From an uncultured Porphyromonadaceae bacterium (GTDB taxonomy: Bacteria > Bacteroidota > Bacteroidia > Bacteroidales > Muribaculaceae): a DNA stretch of 48,674 bases. The DNA lies in contig UQLL01000019.1 of assembly GCA_900541835.1 (NCBI GenBank), positions 1-48,674 of the forward strand, written 5' to 3'. A program made the position numbers and the translations under genes. The stretch's first letter is position 1; each line of letters begins with the position of its first letter. Shown here piece by piece: positions 10,862 through 19,725 of this stretch. The notes beneath the pieces were generated by a model, which was given only the letters and a program-made list of their open reading frames with translations, was not told the origin of the DNA and did not search any database.

Positions 10862-12475
10862 GTGGACACCAAATACATATTCGTGACGGGCGGCGTGGTG
10901 TCGTCGCTGGGCAAAGGCATCATCTCCTCATCGCTGGCAAGGCTCCTGCTGGCCCGCGGCTACCGCGTGACCATCCAGAAGTTCGACCCCTACATCAACA
11001 TCGACCCCGGCACGCTCAACCCCTATGAGCACGGCGAGTGCTACGTCACCGTCGACGGCCACGAGGCAGACCTCGACCTCGGCCACTACGAGCGCTTCAC
11101 CAACATACAGACCACCCGCGCCAACAACATCACCACCGGGCGCGTTTACCAGAGCGTCATCGACAAGGAGCGCCGAGGCGACTATCTCGGCAAGACCGTC
11201 CAGATCATCCCCCACATCACCGACGAGATCAAGCGCAACGTCAAGCTGCTCGGCAACACCGGCAAGTACGACTTCGTCATCACCGAGATCGGCGGCACCG
11301 TGGGCGACATCGAGTCGCTCCCCTTCCTGGAGGCGGTGCGCCAGCTCCGCTGGGAGATGGGCAAGGATGCCCTGTGCGTCCACCTCACCTACGTCCCGTA
11401 CCTCCACGCCGCCAAGGAACTCAAGACCAAGCCCACCCAGCACAGCGTCAAGCAGCTACAGCAGGTAGGCATACAGCCCGATGTGCTCGTGCTCCGCACA
11501 GAAAAGGACATCCCCGCCGCCATGCGCCGCAAGGTGGCCCAGTTCTGCAACGTCAGCCCCGAGGCCGTAGTCCAGAGCGTCGACGCCGACACCATCTACC
11601 GCGTCCCCCTGCTCATGCACTCTCAGGGCATGGACGAGATAGTGCTCCGCAAGATGGACATCGAACCCGCCGGCGAGCCCGACCTTCACGACTGGACCGA
11701 CTTCCTGGCACGCATGGGTGCCGCGACACGAGAGGTCAACATCGGCCTCGTAGGCAAGTACGCCGAGCTCCAGGACGCCTACAAGTCCATCAACGAGAGC
11801 CTGCACCAGGCCGCCACCTACTGCGACCACAAGCTCAACCTCACATACATACACTCCGAGAAGCTCACCGACGAAAACGTGGCCGACCGCCTCGACGGCC
11901 TCGACGGCGTCGTCATCGCCCCCGGCTTCGGGCCCCGAGGCATCGACGGCAAGCTCGTCGCGCTACGCTACTGCCGCGAGCACGACATGCCCACCTTCGG
12001 CATCTGCCTGGGCATGCAGTGCATGGTAATAGAGTTCGCCCGCAACGTGCTCGGTCTGTCCGAGGCCAACTCCACCGAGATGCGCCCCGACACCCCCGAC
12101 AACGTCATCGACCTCATGGAGGAGCAGAAGAGCATCAGCAACATGGGCGGCACCATGCGCCTGGGCGCCTACGCCTGTCGACTGCGTCCCGACTCCCTGG
12201 CTGCCCGTGCCTACGGTCGCACCGACATCAGCGAACGCCACCGCCACCGCTTCGAGTTCAACAGCGACTACCGCCAGCGCTTCGAGCAGGCAGGCATGGC
12301 CTGCACCGGCCAGAACCCCGATACCGGCCTCGTGGAAGTAGTCGAGCTCCCGCAGCTCGACTGGTACCTCGGCACACAGTACCACCCCGAGTACCAGAGT
12401 ACCGTCCTCAGCCCCAATCCGCTGTTCGTAAGCTTCATGCAGGCTGCAGTAAGGCGCCACGACAAAAACGATTAA
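10862..12475 (+). CDS. pyrG: CTP synthase
   Basis: A 537-residue enzyme making CTP from UTP, ATP and glutamine, the last step of de novo pyrimidine synthesis. The N-terminal synthetase domain (about 1-270) opens with KYIFVTGGVVSSLGKGI, the ATP-binding loop, followed by KFDPYINIDPGTLNP. The C-terminal glutamine amidotransferase domain (about 290-530) has the nucleophile Cys in FGICLGMQC and the His/Glu pair in QYHPEYQS. Length is normal for the family. The start is GTG at 10862 (first residues MDTKYIF); no better ATG lies upstream. It has its own promoter and lies upstream of yidC after a 113-nt gap. Confidence 0.97.
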   Translation: MDTKYIFVTGGVVSSLGKGIISSSLARLLLARGYRVTIQKFDPYINIDPGTLNPYEHGECYVTVDGHEADLDLGHYERFTNIQTTRANNITTGRVYQSVIDKERRGDYLGKTVQIIPHITDEIKRNVKLLGNTGKYDFVITEIGGTVGDIESLPFLEAVRQLRWEMGKDALCVHLTYVPYLHAAKELKTKPTQHSVKQLQQVGIQPDVLVLRTEKDIPAAMRRKVAQFCNVSPEAVVQSVDADTIYRVPLLMHSQGMDEIVLRKMDIEPAGEPDLHDWTDFLARMGAATREVNIGLVGKYAELQDAYKSINESLHQAATYCDHKLNLTYIHSEKLTDENVADRLDGLDGVVIAPGFGPRGIDGKLVALRYCREHDMPTFGICLGMQCMVIEFARNVLGLSEANSTEMRPDTPDNVIDLMEEQKSISNMGGTMRLGAYACRLRPDSLAARAYGRTDISERHRHRFEFNSDYRQRFEQAGMACTGQNPDTGLVEVVELPQLDWYLGTQYHPEYQSTVLSPNPLFVSFMQAAVRRHDKND

Positions 12476-12498
12476 AACCCCAGAATAGAGAACCAAAA

Positions 12499-12565
12499 GC
12501 CAAAGTGGTAGAATGCTTATTACTCTGCAATTGGCGGTCGCTTCGGCGCACTGCGTCACTTTGGC
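12499..12565. other. Intergenic inverted repeat between pyrG and yidC
   Basis: Arms gccaaagtg (12499-12507) and cactttggc (12557-12565) are perfect 9-bp complements enclosing about 49 nt. No T-run follows, so it is not a standard terminator. The bases after it include actctcaact (12571-12580) just upstream of the yidC start, a short motif also seen before ureD. Confidence 0.4.
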
Positions 12566-12588
12566 CCTCCACTCTCAACTAAGCATCA

Positions 12589-14679
12589 ATGGATAAAAAC
12601 ACGATATGGGGCCTTGTGGTCATGGCGGCGGTCTTTTTCGCCTTCATGTACTTCTCGCCCCGCGACAAGCAGCCCACCGACAACGTCTCCGGCCAGACTG
12701 AGCAGTCCGCTGCGCAGGCCGAGCCCGAAGCCGCCCCCCTCACCCAGACCGACTACGACTTCCTTCGCGCCAACCTGCGCGACAACGGCACTCCCGTTGC
12801 CACCGATGGCGGCTCCAGGGCATACACTCTGACGCAGGGACCCGTCTCCCTGCGCCTCGACGGCGATAGCGTCTCCGGCACCGTCACCGTCGACGGACAC
12901 CCCTACACCCTGGCCCAGCTCAACGCCCGCGATGCCTCCATGACCACCGCCCAGCGCCGCGCCGCACTCGCACAGGTACGCGGCCTCAGCGAACGCATGA
13001 GCCGATACGGCGCATTCATGCCGTTCCTGACCGGCAAAGACACCAAGGCGCGCCTGAGCAACGACGTACTTTCGCTCGAATTCAGTGCCAAGTCCGGCAC
13101 CCTCACCCGTGCCGAACTGTTGAAATATGACACCGAGTACAACGCCGACGAGACCAAGAAAGAGCGCCGCCGCGTAGTCCTCTTCCACGACCAGACCAAT
13201 CAGATGTCCTTCGACATACCGGCTGCCGTGGCCGTCAACACCAGCGACCTCTACTTCACCCCTCGTCAGCTCAACGACACCACCCTGCTCATGGCCCTCG
13301 ACTTCCCCGGCGGAGCCTACTGGGGCATCCGCTACACCCTGCCCCGGGGCGAGAGCTATAACCTGCGCATGGACATAGTGCAGAGCGGCATGACGCGCGT
13401 ACTTTCGAGCAACAACACAATCCTTGGCTTCCACTGGACCCAGGACCTGGCCCGGCAGGAGAAAGGACGAATGTTCGAGGAGCGCCAGAGCGCCTTATAT
13501 TATAAGTTCGCCGGCGGCAACGTCGAGAACCTTTCCGAGAGCAAGGACGACAAAGAGGAGCGTCAGGCCAAGATACGCTGGATAGGCTTCAAGAACCAGT
13601 TCTTCTCCACCGTGGTCTTCAGCCGCCGCCCCTTCAACACCGCCGACTTTCAGAGCACAGTGCTAAAGAACCGCGACTTCCTCAAGCACTTCAGCACCGA
13701 GGCGGAAGTCAACGACTATAACTGGGCGTCCGCCAATCCCGCGAGCTTCGACATCTTCCTGGGTCCGAACCTCTATCCCATGCTCAGCGGCATGGACAAG
13801 ACCCTGAACATGGGCGAAGACCTGGAGCTGACCCGCATGATTCCGCTGGGCTGGAGCATCTTCCGCTGGATCAACACGCTGATTATCATACCCGTCTTTA
13901 CATTCCTGGGCGGCCTGGGCATGAACTATGGCATAGTGATTCTGCTGCTGACCATCTTCATCAAGCTGATTCTCTATCCGCTGACCTACAAGAGCCTCAT
14001 CTCGCAGGCCAAGATGCGCATACTCGCCCCCGACATCAAGGCCATCAACGACAAGTACCCCGGCAAGGAGAATGCCATGACCCGTCAGCAGAAGACCATG
14101 GCCCTCTATTCCAAGGCCGGAGCAAGCCCTATGTCGGGCTGTCTGCCCATGCTGCTGCAGTTGCCCATCCTGTTTGCCATGTTCAGCTTCTTCCCCAGCT
14201 GCATAGAGCTGCGAGGCCAGAGCTTCCTGTGGGCGCATGACCTCTCCGCCCCCGACGCCATAATCTCCTGGAGCGGCAACATACCCCTGGTCACCGAATA
14301 CTTCGGCAACCACATCTCCCTGTTCTGTCTGCTGATGACCGGCACCAACATCATCTACACCTACACCCAGAGCCAGAATCAGGCCGGCGGCATGCCCGGC
14401 ATGAAATGGATGATGTATCTCATGCCCGTCTTCTTCATGATATTCTTCAACAACTACGCCGCCGCGCTGAGCTACTACTACTTCCTGTCGCTGCTCATCA
14501 CCATAGCCCTGACCTTCATCTTCCGCCGCGTCGTCAAGGAAGAAGACGTCCGCAAGAAGATGGCCGAGAACGCCAAGAAGCCTAAGAAGAAGTCCGGCTT
14601 CATGGCCCGCCTCGAAGAGATGCAGAAACAGCAGCAGGAGATGATGCGCCAGCAGGCCAAGGCCAAAGGCCGCCGCTGA
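12589..14679 (+). CDS. yidC: Membrane protein insertase YidC
   Basis: A 696-residue insertase that places proteins in the inner membrane, alone or with SecYEG. An N-terminal membrane anchor (WGLVVMAAVFFAFMYF, residues about 8-23) is followed by the large periplasmic beta-sandwich domain (about 90-400), then the conserved YidC/Oxa1 core with five helices: the segment ending IFIKLILYPLTYKS, then MSGCLPMLLQLPILFAMFSF, and a later pair around WMMYLMPVFFMIFFNNYAA. The C-terminus is strongly basic (KKPKKKSGF and QAKAKGRR), a feature that can contact the ribosome. The protein is somewhat longer than many YidC proteins, with the extra length in the periplasmic domain and in the tail. ATG at 12589 directly precedes the anchor. 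Confidence 0.96.
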   Translation: MDKNTIWGLVVMAAVFFAFMYFSPRDKQPTDNVSGQTEQSAAQAEPEAAPLTQTDYDFLRANLRDNGTPVATDGGSRAYTLTQGPVSLRLDGDSVSGTVTVDGHPYTLAQLNARDASMTTAQRRAALAQVRGLSERMSRYGAFMPFLTGKDTKARLSNDVLSLEFSAKSGTLTRAELLKYDTEYNADETKKERRRVVLFHDQTNQMSFDIPAAVAVNTSDLYFTPRQLNDTTLLMALDFPGGAYWGIRYTLPRGESYNLRMDIVQSGMTRVLSSNNTILGFHWTQDLARQEKGRMFEERQSALYYKFAGGNVENLSESKDDKEERQAKIRWIGFKNQFFSTVVFSRRPFNTADFQSTVLKNRDFLKHFSTEAEVNDYNWASANPASFDIFLGPNLYPMLSGMDKTLNMGEDLELTRMIPLGWSIFRWINTLIIIPVFTFLGGLGMNYGIVILLLTIFIKLILYPLTYKSLISQAKMRILAPDIKAINDKYPGKENAMTRQQKTMALYSKAGASPMSGCLPMLLQLPILFAMFSFFPSCIELRGQSFLWAHDLSAPDAIISWSGNIPLVTEYFGNHISLFCLLMTGTNIIYTYTQSQNQAGGMPGMKWMMYLMPVFFMIFFNNYAAALSYYYFLSLLITIALTFIFRRVVKEEDVRKKMAENAKKPKKKSGFMARLEEMQKQQQEMMRQQAKAKGRR

Positions 14680-14705
14680 CCCTTTATTTCGTCCTGCACA
14701 TACTC

Positions 14706-14742
14706 TGCGGGGACGCGCCCATGGAGTGGGCGCGTCCCCGCA
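14706..14742 (+). terminator. Strong hairpin after yidC
   Basis: Arms tgcggggacgcgccca and tgggcgcgtccccgca are a perfect 16-bp stem with a 5-nt loop, 26 nt after the yidC stop. No clear T-run follows, so it may act as an mRNA 3' end stabiliser or a Rho-assisted terminator. Its ggggacgc arms loosely resemble the palindromic repeat family of this window. Confidence 0.65.
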
Positions 14743-14978
14743 CGGTTCAGTCGACATGAACGGCAGAAGGGGGGTGTCCGCCTGTTTCCTAATCCACACA
14801 CGCATCATCAGGGCGATTCCGTCCCCGTTTTAACCCATAGGCTTTTTTGAGAGTACAGGAAATTCTCATTCATTTAAAATTGCAGCTAATCCATTGTATT
14901 GCAAGGCTTTGGCGAATGAGCAATGACAATATTAAGGAGCGAAACGAATAAAATCCAGGTATGCGGCTCAAAAAATAT
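14743..14978. other. Intergenic stretch with no recognised gene
   Basis: From the yidC hairpin to the promoter at 14979 the sequence turns from GC-rich to AT-rich (from about 14830). No ORF with a recognisable domain, no tRNA and no clear structure were seen. Confidence 0.5.
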
Positions 14979-15009
14979 TTTGATTATTTGAAAAAAAGTG
15001 TTAACTTTG
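14979..15009 (+). promoter_or_regulatory. Promoter of the Spi/C10-like operon
   Basis: TTTG at 14979-14982, exactly 19 nt, then TAACTTTG at 15002-15009: a perfect match to the Bacteroidota sigma-ABfr consensus. Transcription should begin near 15016, about 36 nt upstream of the ATG at 15052. Confidence 0.9.
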
Positions 15010-15051
15010 CAGCACATAAAAAGACCAACCACCAAATACAACCTGCATAAC

Positions 15052-16281
15052 ATGAAAAGACTCCTTTCCATCCTCATAGGCACGGCGCTCGTGATCATGA
15101 GCGGCTGCACGGAAGAGAACCTGAACGTCGATCAGTCCAACAACGGGGTCTCCGCACATCACGTACCCGTGGAGAAGGCAAAGCAGCGCCTGCTCCGCAT
15201 TGCTTCGGAATTGAGCAACGAAACCGGCACACGCGCCGGTGGCGGAATTGCAGGCATCACCAGCCCCATCACCTCCGTTGCCACCCTTGGCCGCGACCAG
15301 CAGCGCCTTACCCGCGGCGAGGAGTCCGAGGCCGCATATTACGTATTCCGCTTCGGCGACAACGAGGGCTTCGCCATCATGGCCGCCGACGACCGTCTGC
15401 CCGAGATGATGGCCATCGCCAGCGGCACGCCCAACCAGGACGACCCCGCCGCCGACCTCCCCGACACCACTTTCTGGAAGCTTCCCGGCATCGACCCCGG
15501 CGCCGTCGACACAACGACATACACACCCGGTCCCGACCCCAATGAGCCTACCCTGCCGCACACCTACCTGCTGCAGACCAACCAAGTCCCCGTCCACTGG
15601 GGACAGCGTGCTCCCTTCAACGCCCTCTTCGAATCAGGTTATCCCGATTCAATCGAATTGAGGGCTCCGACAGCTGCCGTGGCCGTAGCCCAAACTCTTA
15701 CGCGCAAGGAATTCCGCAACACATTAATTGTAGAAAGCGGTCTGCGCCGCGAATATCCTGCTGACACAATTCACCTTGACAGATTATACCGGTTCCCTTA
15801 CAGTTTCAGTTTTGACGACCACCCGGACATGGCCCTCAACGTTGCAAAACTATTCAGATACCTGCAACCCGAAAGCAGGCTTCGTATTATGTTCTTCGGT
15901 ATAATACGCGACGAAACCAACAATGTTTCGTACTCTGAAGGTTTTCTAGAGTTTGCCACGGGCCGCAACGACCTCATTGGTCAGACTTTCCGCGGGTTGG
16001 GGTTCCAAATAGAAAATTCCAATGATATGTTTTGGGTGGACCCGGCATATCAGAACAATTTCGTTCTACAGGTGCACTACTTACTTAGTGGCGGATCGTC
16101 TATCATAGTAGGTGGATACTACTACAAGGAAGACGCATACATAGTGCATAATTCCATGTGCTACGACGATACCCCCTCACAGAAATATTTCCTGGTGAAT
16201 AAATGCCGTGGGGGAAATGGCGACGGATATTACCTGGCATCCAGCTTGGGCAACCGAATTTACTTCGCAATCAGCAAATAA
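15052..16281 (+). CDS. Spi/peptidase C10-like lipoprotein, probably inactive
   Basis: A 409-residue lipoprotein; the signal ends in MSGC with the lipidated Cys at residue 19. The next part resembles a Spi-type pro-domain (YYVFRFGDNEGFAIMAADDR followed by MMAIASG), which in streptopain-like (C10) cysteine proteases blocks the active site. The C-terminal part matches the C10 fold: VHWGQRAPFN corresponds to the usual W-GQ-PFN start, and CRGGNGDGYY to the usual WGWGG--DGYF. The segment that should carry the catalytic Cys reads RAPTAAVAVAQ, where alignment places Thr at the Cys position, and the G-H-A-x-x-x-D-G-Y segment with the catalytic His reads GGSSIIVGGY. Both catalytic residues thus appear to be missing. 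The 3' half is visibly AT-richer than the 5' half. It forms an operon with the next gene, 7 nt downstream. Confidence 0.7.
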   Translation: MKRLLSILIGTALVIMSGCTEENLNVDQSNNGVSAHHVPVEKAKQRLLRIASELSNETGTRAGGGIAGITSPITSVATLGRDQQRLTRGEESEAAYYVFRFGDNEGFAIMAADDRLPEMMAIASGTPNQDDPAADLPDTTFWKLPGIDPGAVDTTTYTPGPDPNEPTLPHTYLLQTNQVPVHWGQRAPFNALFESGYPDSIELRAPTAAVAVAQTLTRKEFRNTLIVESGLRREYPADTIHLDRLYRFPYSFSFDDHPDMALNVAKLFRYLQPESRLRIMFFGIIRDETNNVSYSEGFLEFATGRNDLIGQTFRGLGFQIENSNDMFWVDPAYQNNFVLQVHYLLSGGSSIIVGGYYYKEDAYIVHNSMCYDDTPSQKYFLVNKCRGGNGDGYYLASSLGNRIYFAISK

Positions 16282-16288
16282 CAGCCAT

Positions 16289-16882
16289 ATGAGAAAAATC
16301 AAATGGGCATTTGCCCTCATCGGACTCCTTGTCACGTTTGTATCCTGCGATAAAGGCGAGGAGATGGAAAAAGGACACACCATAGTTGGTGACACGTTAG
16401 GCTTGCTTATCCTCGATAAGGACGGCAACAACGTCATGGATCCCAACATCCATAAAATCAACCCTAACGTGTTCTACGACACGGACATGATGGTTGTCTT
16501 CCAGGGAGATACCCTGACCACGGAAGGATGGTCAAATAAGCCGGCCTATTTCAACAACGCCCCAATGAACGGCAGCTACTGGTTCTTGAGATTATCCAAG
16601 CGTGAAGCTAAGACTGGAAACAGGCCCTATCTCGACATGCTGGACATTGACGCCGTCTGGATGTACTGGAACCAGCGATACGAGTTTGACGTAGTGTCGC
16701 CTCGCAACAACTACCGCTGGCACCTGCGTGTGGAGTACGACACCCATACCGTGGCCGTGCGGCGGGACTACATCGTTCGGCGCTGTTGGGTTGACGGCAA
16801 ACGTATGCCCGACGTCACCACCCTTGGAAAGGACCACATGCCCTACGACGCCTACAATATCATCCTGCCGATGGACAAGTGA
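16289..16882 (+). CDS. Small lipoprotein downstream of the C10-like gene
   Basis: A 197-residue lipoprotein of unknown function. The start at 16289 gives a lipoprotein signal (MRKIKWAFALIGLLVTF, then VSC with the lipid-bearing Cys at residue 20); an upstream in-frame ATG at 16208 would overlap the previous gene and spoil the signal. No known domain was recognised; the sequence is rich in Trp, Tyr and Asp (WMYWNQRYEFDV, NNYRWHLRVEYD), as in small beta-sandwich proteins. Only 7 nt separate it from the C10-like gene, so the two are likely cotranscribed; a partner or inhibitor role is possible but unproven. Base composition is AT-rich at its start and returns to GC-rich at its end. Confidence 0.65.
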   Translation: MRKIKWAFALIGLLVTFVSCDKGEEMEKGHTIVGDTLGLLILDKDGNNVMDPNIHKINPNVFYDTDMMVVFQGDTLTTEGWSNKPAYFNNAPMNGSYWFLRLSKREAKTGNRPYLDMLDIDAVWMYWNQRYEFDVVSPRNNYRWHLRVEYDTHTVAVRRDYIVRRCWVDGKRMPDVTTLGKDHMPYDAYNIILPMDK

Positions 16883-16959
16883 CGTCTGCCGCAGGACCGG
16901 ACTGAAAACAAGAGGCACAGCAAGGCATATCGGGCAACAAGCCCGCACATGACATCCGA

Positions 16960-16991
16960 GGGATGCCGCCCGAACTATCGGGTGGCATCCC
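16960..16991 (+). terminator. Hairpin between lipoprotein and ureA
   Basis: Arms gggatgccgcccga (16960-16973) and tcgggtggcatccc (16978-16991) pair over 14 positions with one G-U, around a 4-nt loop; the tail ttgttgtat is moderately T-rich. It separates the lipoprotein operon from the urease genes, or could belong to the ureA leader. No TAnnTTTG box was seen between it and ureA. Confidence 0.6.
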
Positions 16992-17077
16992 TTGTTGTAT
17001 ATGTAGATGCCCGGGGAGTCGTTCTTCTCCGTTCCGCGTCCTATCGAAAAACACTGAAATCCCCAACTCACGATACT

Positions 17078-17380
17078 ATGCATTTAACACCCAAAGAACA
17101 AGACAAGCTCATGCTGCTGACTGTGGGCATGATAGCCGAGCGCCGTCTGCAGAAGGGTCTGAAGCTCAACTACCCCGAAGCGGTGGCATACATCACCAGC
17201 GCCGCCCTGGAAGGGGCCCGCGAAGGGAAGACCGTGGAGGAAGTCATGCACGACGCCGCACAGGTCCTCACCCGCGACCAGGTGATGCCCGGGGTCCCCG
17301 ACATGATCACCCTGCTCCAGGTCGAGGCCGTCTTCACCGACGGATCGCGGCTCGTCTCCATTCACCATCCCATCAAGTAA
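17078..17380 (+). CDS. ureA: Urease gamma subunit
   Basis: A 100-residue subunit, the standard length for a separate UreA. It starts MHLTPKEQDKLML and contains the conserved ERRLQKGLKLNYPEAVAYI and MPGVPDMI segments of the family. UreA, UreB and UreC assemble into the cytoplasmic enzyme that splits urea to ammonia and carbamate. The start at 17078 is chosen because family members begin at this M-x-L-T/S-P motif; an in-frame upstream ATG at 16949 would add unrelated sequence. First gene of a seven-gene cluster in which the longest gap is 114 nt. Confidence 0.96.
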   Translation: MHLTPKEQDKLMLLTVGMIAERRLQKGLKLNYPEAVAYITSAALEGAREGKTVEEVMHDAAQVLTRDQVMPGVPDMITLLQVEAVFTDGSRLVSIHHPIK

Positions 17381-17406
17381 GAAACCCTCCAACCTAAGTT
17401 AATACT

Positions 17407-17967
17407 ATGGCAAACAACGATAAGAAGATGCCGCCGTCGCCGGCCGAGACCTGCCCGGCCGTCAACGGCTACGAGACCCCGACGGGCGTCTATACCGGCA
17501 AGCCCGATATCTGTTACCCCAACACGCCCGGCTTCGCGCCCAAGGAATACTGCCCCGTGGGCGGCGTCATCCTGGCCGACGGCGACCTGGAGTACAACAC
17601 CGACCGCCGCACCGTCCGGGTGACCGTGCGCAACACCGGCGACCGTCCCATACAGGTCGGCTCCCACTTCCACTTCTTCGAGGTGAACCGCTACCTGGAG
17701 TTCGACCGCCCCAGGGCTTTCGGCTACCACCTCAACATACCCGCCACCACCGCCATCCGCTTCGAGGCCGGCGAGGAGAAGGAAGTCGAGCTGGTGGCCT
17801 ACGCCGGCAAGCAGCGCATCATCGGCTTCAACGGCCTGGTGCAGGGCTACGCCGGCCTGGAGGATTCCCCCGTCTACTACCCAAAGCGCATCGAGTCCAT
17901 ACGCCGCATGCACGAATACGGATTCCGAAGCGAGGACGAGGCGACCGTAGAGAGCGAAGCAAAGTAA
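17407..17967 (+). CDS. ureB: Urease beta subunit with extended ends
   Basis: A 186-residue protein. The UreB core runs from about residue 51 (VGGVILADGDLEYN) through the signature NTGDRPIQVGSHFHFFEVN and RAFGYHLNIPATTAIRFEAG to FNGLVQGYAG. Separate UreB proteins are commonly near 100-120 residues, so this one carries an N-terminal extension of about 50 residues, including PDICYPNTPGFAPKEYCPV with two Cys, and a C-terminal extension of about 30 charged residues. The ATG at 17407 opens a clean frame in line with the core, and the extension shares the local GC-rich codon use, so it appears to be real coding sequence. It lies 26 nt after ureA and 23 nt before ureC. Confidence 0.93.
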   Translation: MANNDKKMPPSPAETCPAVNGYETPTGVYTGKPDICYPNTPGFAPKEYCPVGGVILADGDLEYNTDRRTVRVTVRNTGDRPIQVGSHFHFFEVNRYLEFDRPRAFGYHLNIPATTAIRFEAGEEKEVELVAYAGKQRIIGFNGLVQGYAGLEDSPVYYPKRIESIRRMHEYGFRSEDEATVESEAK

Positions 17968-17990
17968 AACTCATCCCCACATACACACCA

Positions 17991-19709
17991 ATGGCTACTA
18001 TATCCAGATCACAGAACAACATGCTTTTCGGCCCCACCGTGGGCGACAAGATCCGCCTGGCCAACACCGACCTGTACGTGGAGATCGAGAAGGACCTCCG
18101 CGTGCTGGGCGACGAGGCCGTGTACGGCGGCGGCAAGACCCTGCGCGACGGCATGGGCCTGGCCAACACCATAACAGGCCGCGAGGGCAGCCTCGACACC
18201 GTCATCACCAATGTCACCATCCTTGACCCGCTGCTGGGCGTGGTCAAGGCCGACGTCGGCATCAAGGACGGCAAGATCGCGGGCATCGGCAAGGCCGGCA
18301 ACCCCAACGTGATGAAGGGAGTGACACCCACCCTTTGCACCGGCGCCAGCACCGACGCCATCTCCGGTGAGCACCTCATCCTCACGGCCGCCGGCATCGA
18401 CGGCCACGTGCACCACGTCGCCCCCCAGCAGGCATACAACTGCCTGAGCAACGGCATCACCACCCTCATCGGCGGCGGCATCGGCCCGACCGACGGCTCC
18501 AACGGCACCACCATCACCTCCGGCCGATGGAACACCGAGGCAATGCTCCGTGCCATCGAGGGCCTCCCCATCAACTACGGCCTGCTCGGCAAGGGCAACT
18601 GCTCCTGCCAGGAGTCGCTGGCGGAGCAGATCGAGTCCGGCGTCTGCGGCCTCAAGATTCACGAGGACTGGGGCACCACCATGGAGGCCCTCCGTTCCTG
18701 CATGACCGCTGCCGACAAGTACGACGTCCAGGTGGCCCTGCACGCCGACACTCTCAACGAGTGCGGATACGTGGAGGATACCATCGCCGCCATCGACGGA
18801 CGCACCATCCACAGCTACCACACCGAGGGCGCCGGCGGCGGACACGCTCCCGACCTGCTCAAGATCGCGTCGATGCAGAACGTGCTGCCGTCGTCGACCA
18901 ACCCCACGCTCCCCTTCGGCATCAACTCGCAGGCAGAGCTCTTCGACATGATCATGGTCTGCCACAACCTCAACCCAGACATTCCCAGCGACGTGGCCTT
19001 CGCCGAGAGCCGTGTGCGCCCGGAGACGCAGAGCGCAGAGAACATCTTCCACGACCTGGGCATCATCTCCATGGTGTCGTCCGACTCGCAGGCCATGGGC
19101 CGCGTGGGCGAGAGCTTCATGCGTACCTTCCAGATGGCCAGCTACATGAAGCAGGCCCGCGGCAAGCTCAAGGAGGATTCCGACAGCAACGACAACTTCC
19201 GCGTGCTCCGCTATCTGGCACAGATTACCCTGAATCCCGCCATCACCTACGGTATCAGCGACATCCTTGGCTCCATAGCCGTCGGCAAGATGGCCGACCT
19301 GGTGCTCTGGGAGCCGGAGTTCTTCGCCACCAAGCCCAAGATGGTCATCAAGGGCGGACTCATCAACTGGGCTAACATGGGCGACTGCAACGCTTCGCTG
19401 CCCACCCCGCAGCCCAAGTACATGCGCCCCATGTACGGCGCCTTCGGCAAGGAGATGCCCGCCACCTGCGTCAGCTTCGTCAGCCAGGCAGCCTACGAGC
19501 TCGGTGTCAAGGAAAAGCTCGGCCTGGAGCGTATCGTCTACCCCGTGCACGGCACGCGCCAGGTCACCAAGGCCGACATGGTGCGCAACACCGCCTGTCC
19601 GCACATCGAGGTCGATCCCGAGACCTTCTACGTCACCGTCGACGGCGTGCTCGCCTACGTGCCGCCAGCAAAGGAGCTTTCCCTCGGCCAATTGTATTGG
19701 TTCTCGTAA
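17991..19709 (+). CDS. ureC: Urease alpha subunit (catalytic)
   Basis: A 572-residue amidohydrolase that carries the two-nickel active site. All key residues are present: His139 and His141 in GIDGHVHHVAP, the carbamylated Lys222 in GLKIHEDWGTT, His251 in ALHADTLNE, His277 in SYHTEGAGGGHAPD, the flap Cys324-His325 in MVCHNLNPDIPSDVAFAES, and Asp365 in SSDSQAMGRVGE. The residue after the flap His is Asn where many ureases have a second His; this is not one of the nickel ligands. Length is normal. Activity depends on the UreE, UreF, UreG and UreD chaperones encoded just downstream. Confidence 0.98.
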   Translation: MATISRSQNNMLFGPTVGDKIRLANTDLYVEIEKDLRVLGDEAVYGGGKTLRDGMGLANTITGREGSLDTVITNVTILDPLLGVVKADVGIKDGKIAGIGKAGNPNVMKGVTPTLCTGASTDAISGEHLILTAAGIDGHVHHVAPQQAYNCLSNGITTLIGGGIGPTDGSNGTTITSGRWNTEAMLRAIEGLPINYGLLGKGNCSCQESLAEQIESGVCGLKIHEDWGTTMEALRSCMTAADKYDVQVALHADTLNECGYVEDTIAAIDGRTIHSYHTEGAGGGHAPDLLKIASMQNVLPSSTNPTLPFGINSQAELFDMIMVCHNLNPDIPSDVAFAESRVRPETQSAENIFHDLGIISMVSSDSQAMGRVGESFMRTFQMASYMKQARGKLKEDSDSNDNFRVLRYLAQITLNPAITYGISDILGSIAVGKMADLVLWEPEFFATKPKMVIKGGLINWANMGDCNASLPTPQPKYMRPMYGAFGKEMPATCVSFVSQAAYELGVKEKLGLERIVYPVHGTRQVTKADMVRNTACPHIEVDPETFYVTVDGVLAYVPPAKELSLGQLYWFS

Positions 19710-19725
19710 AAACGAATAAGAGCAA

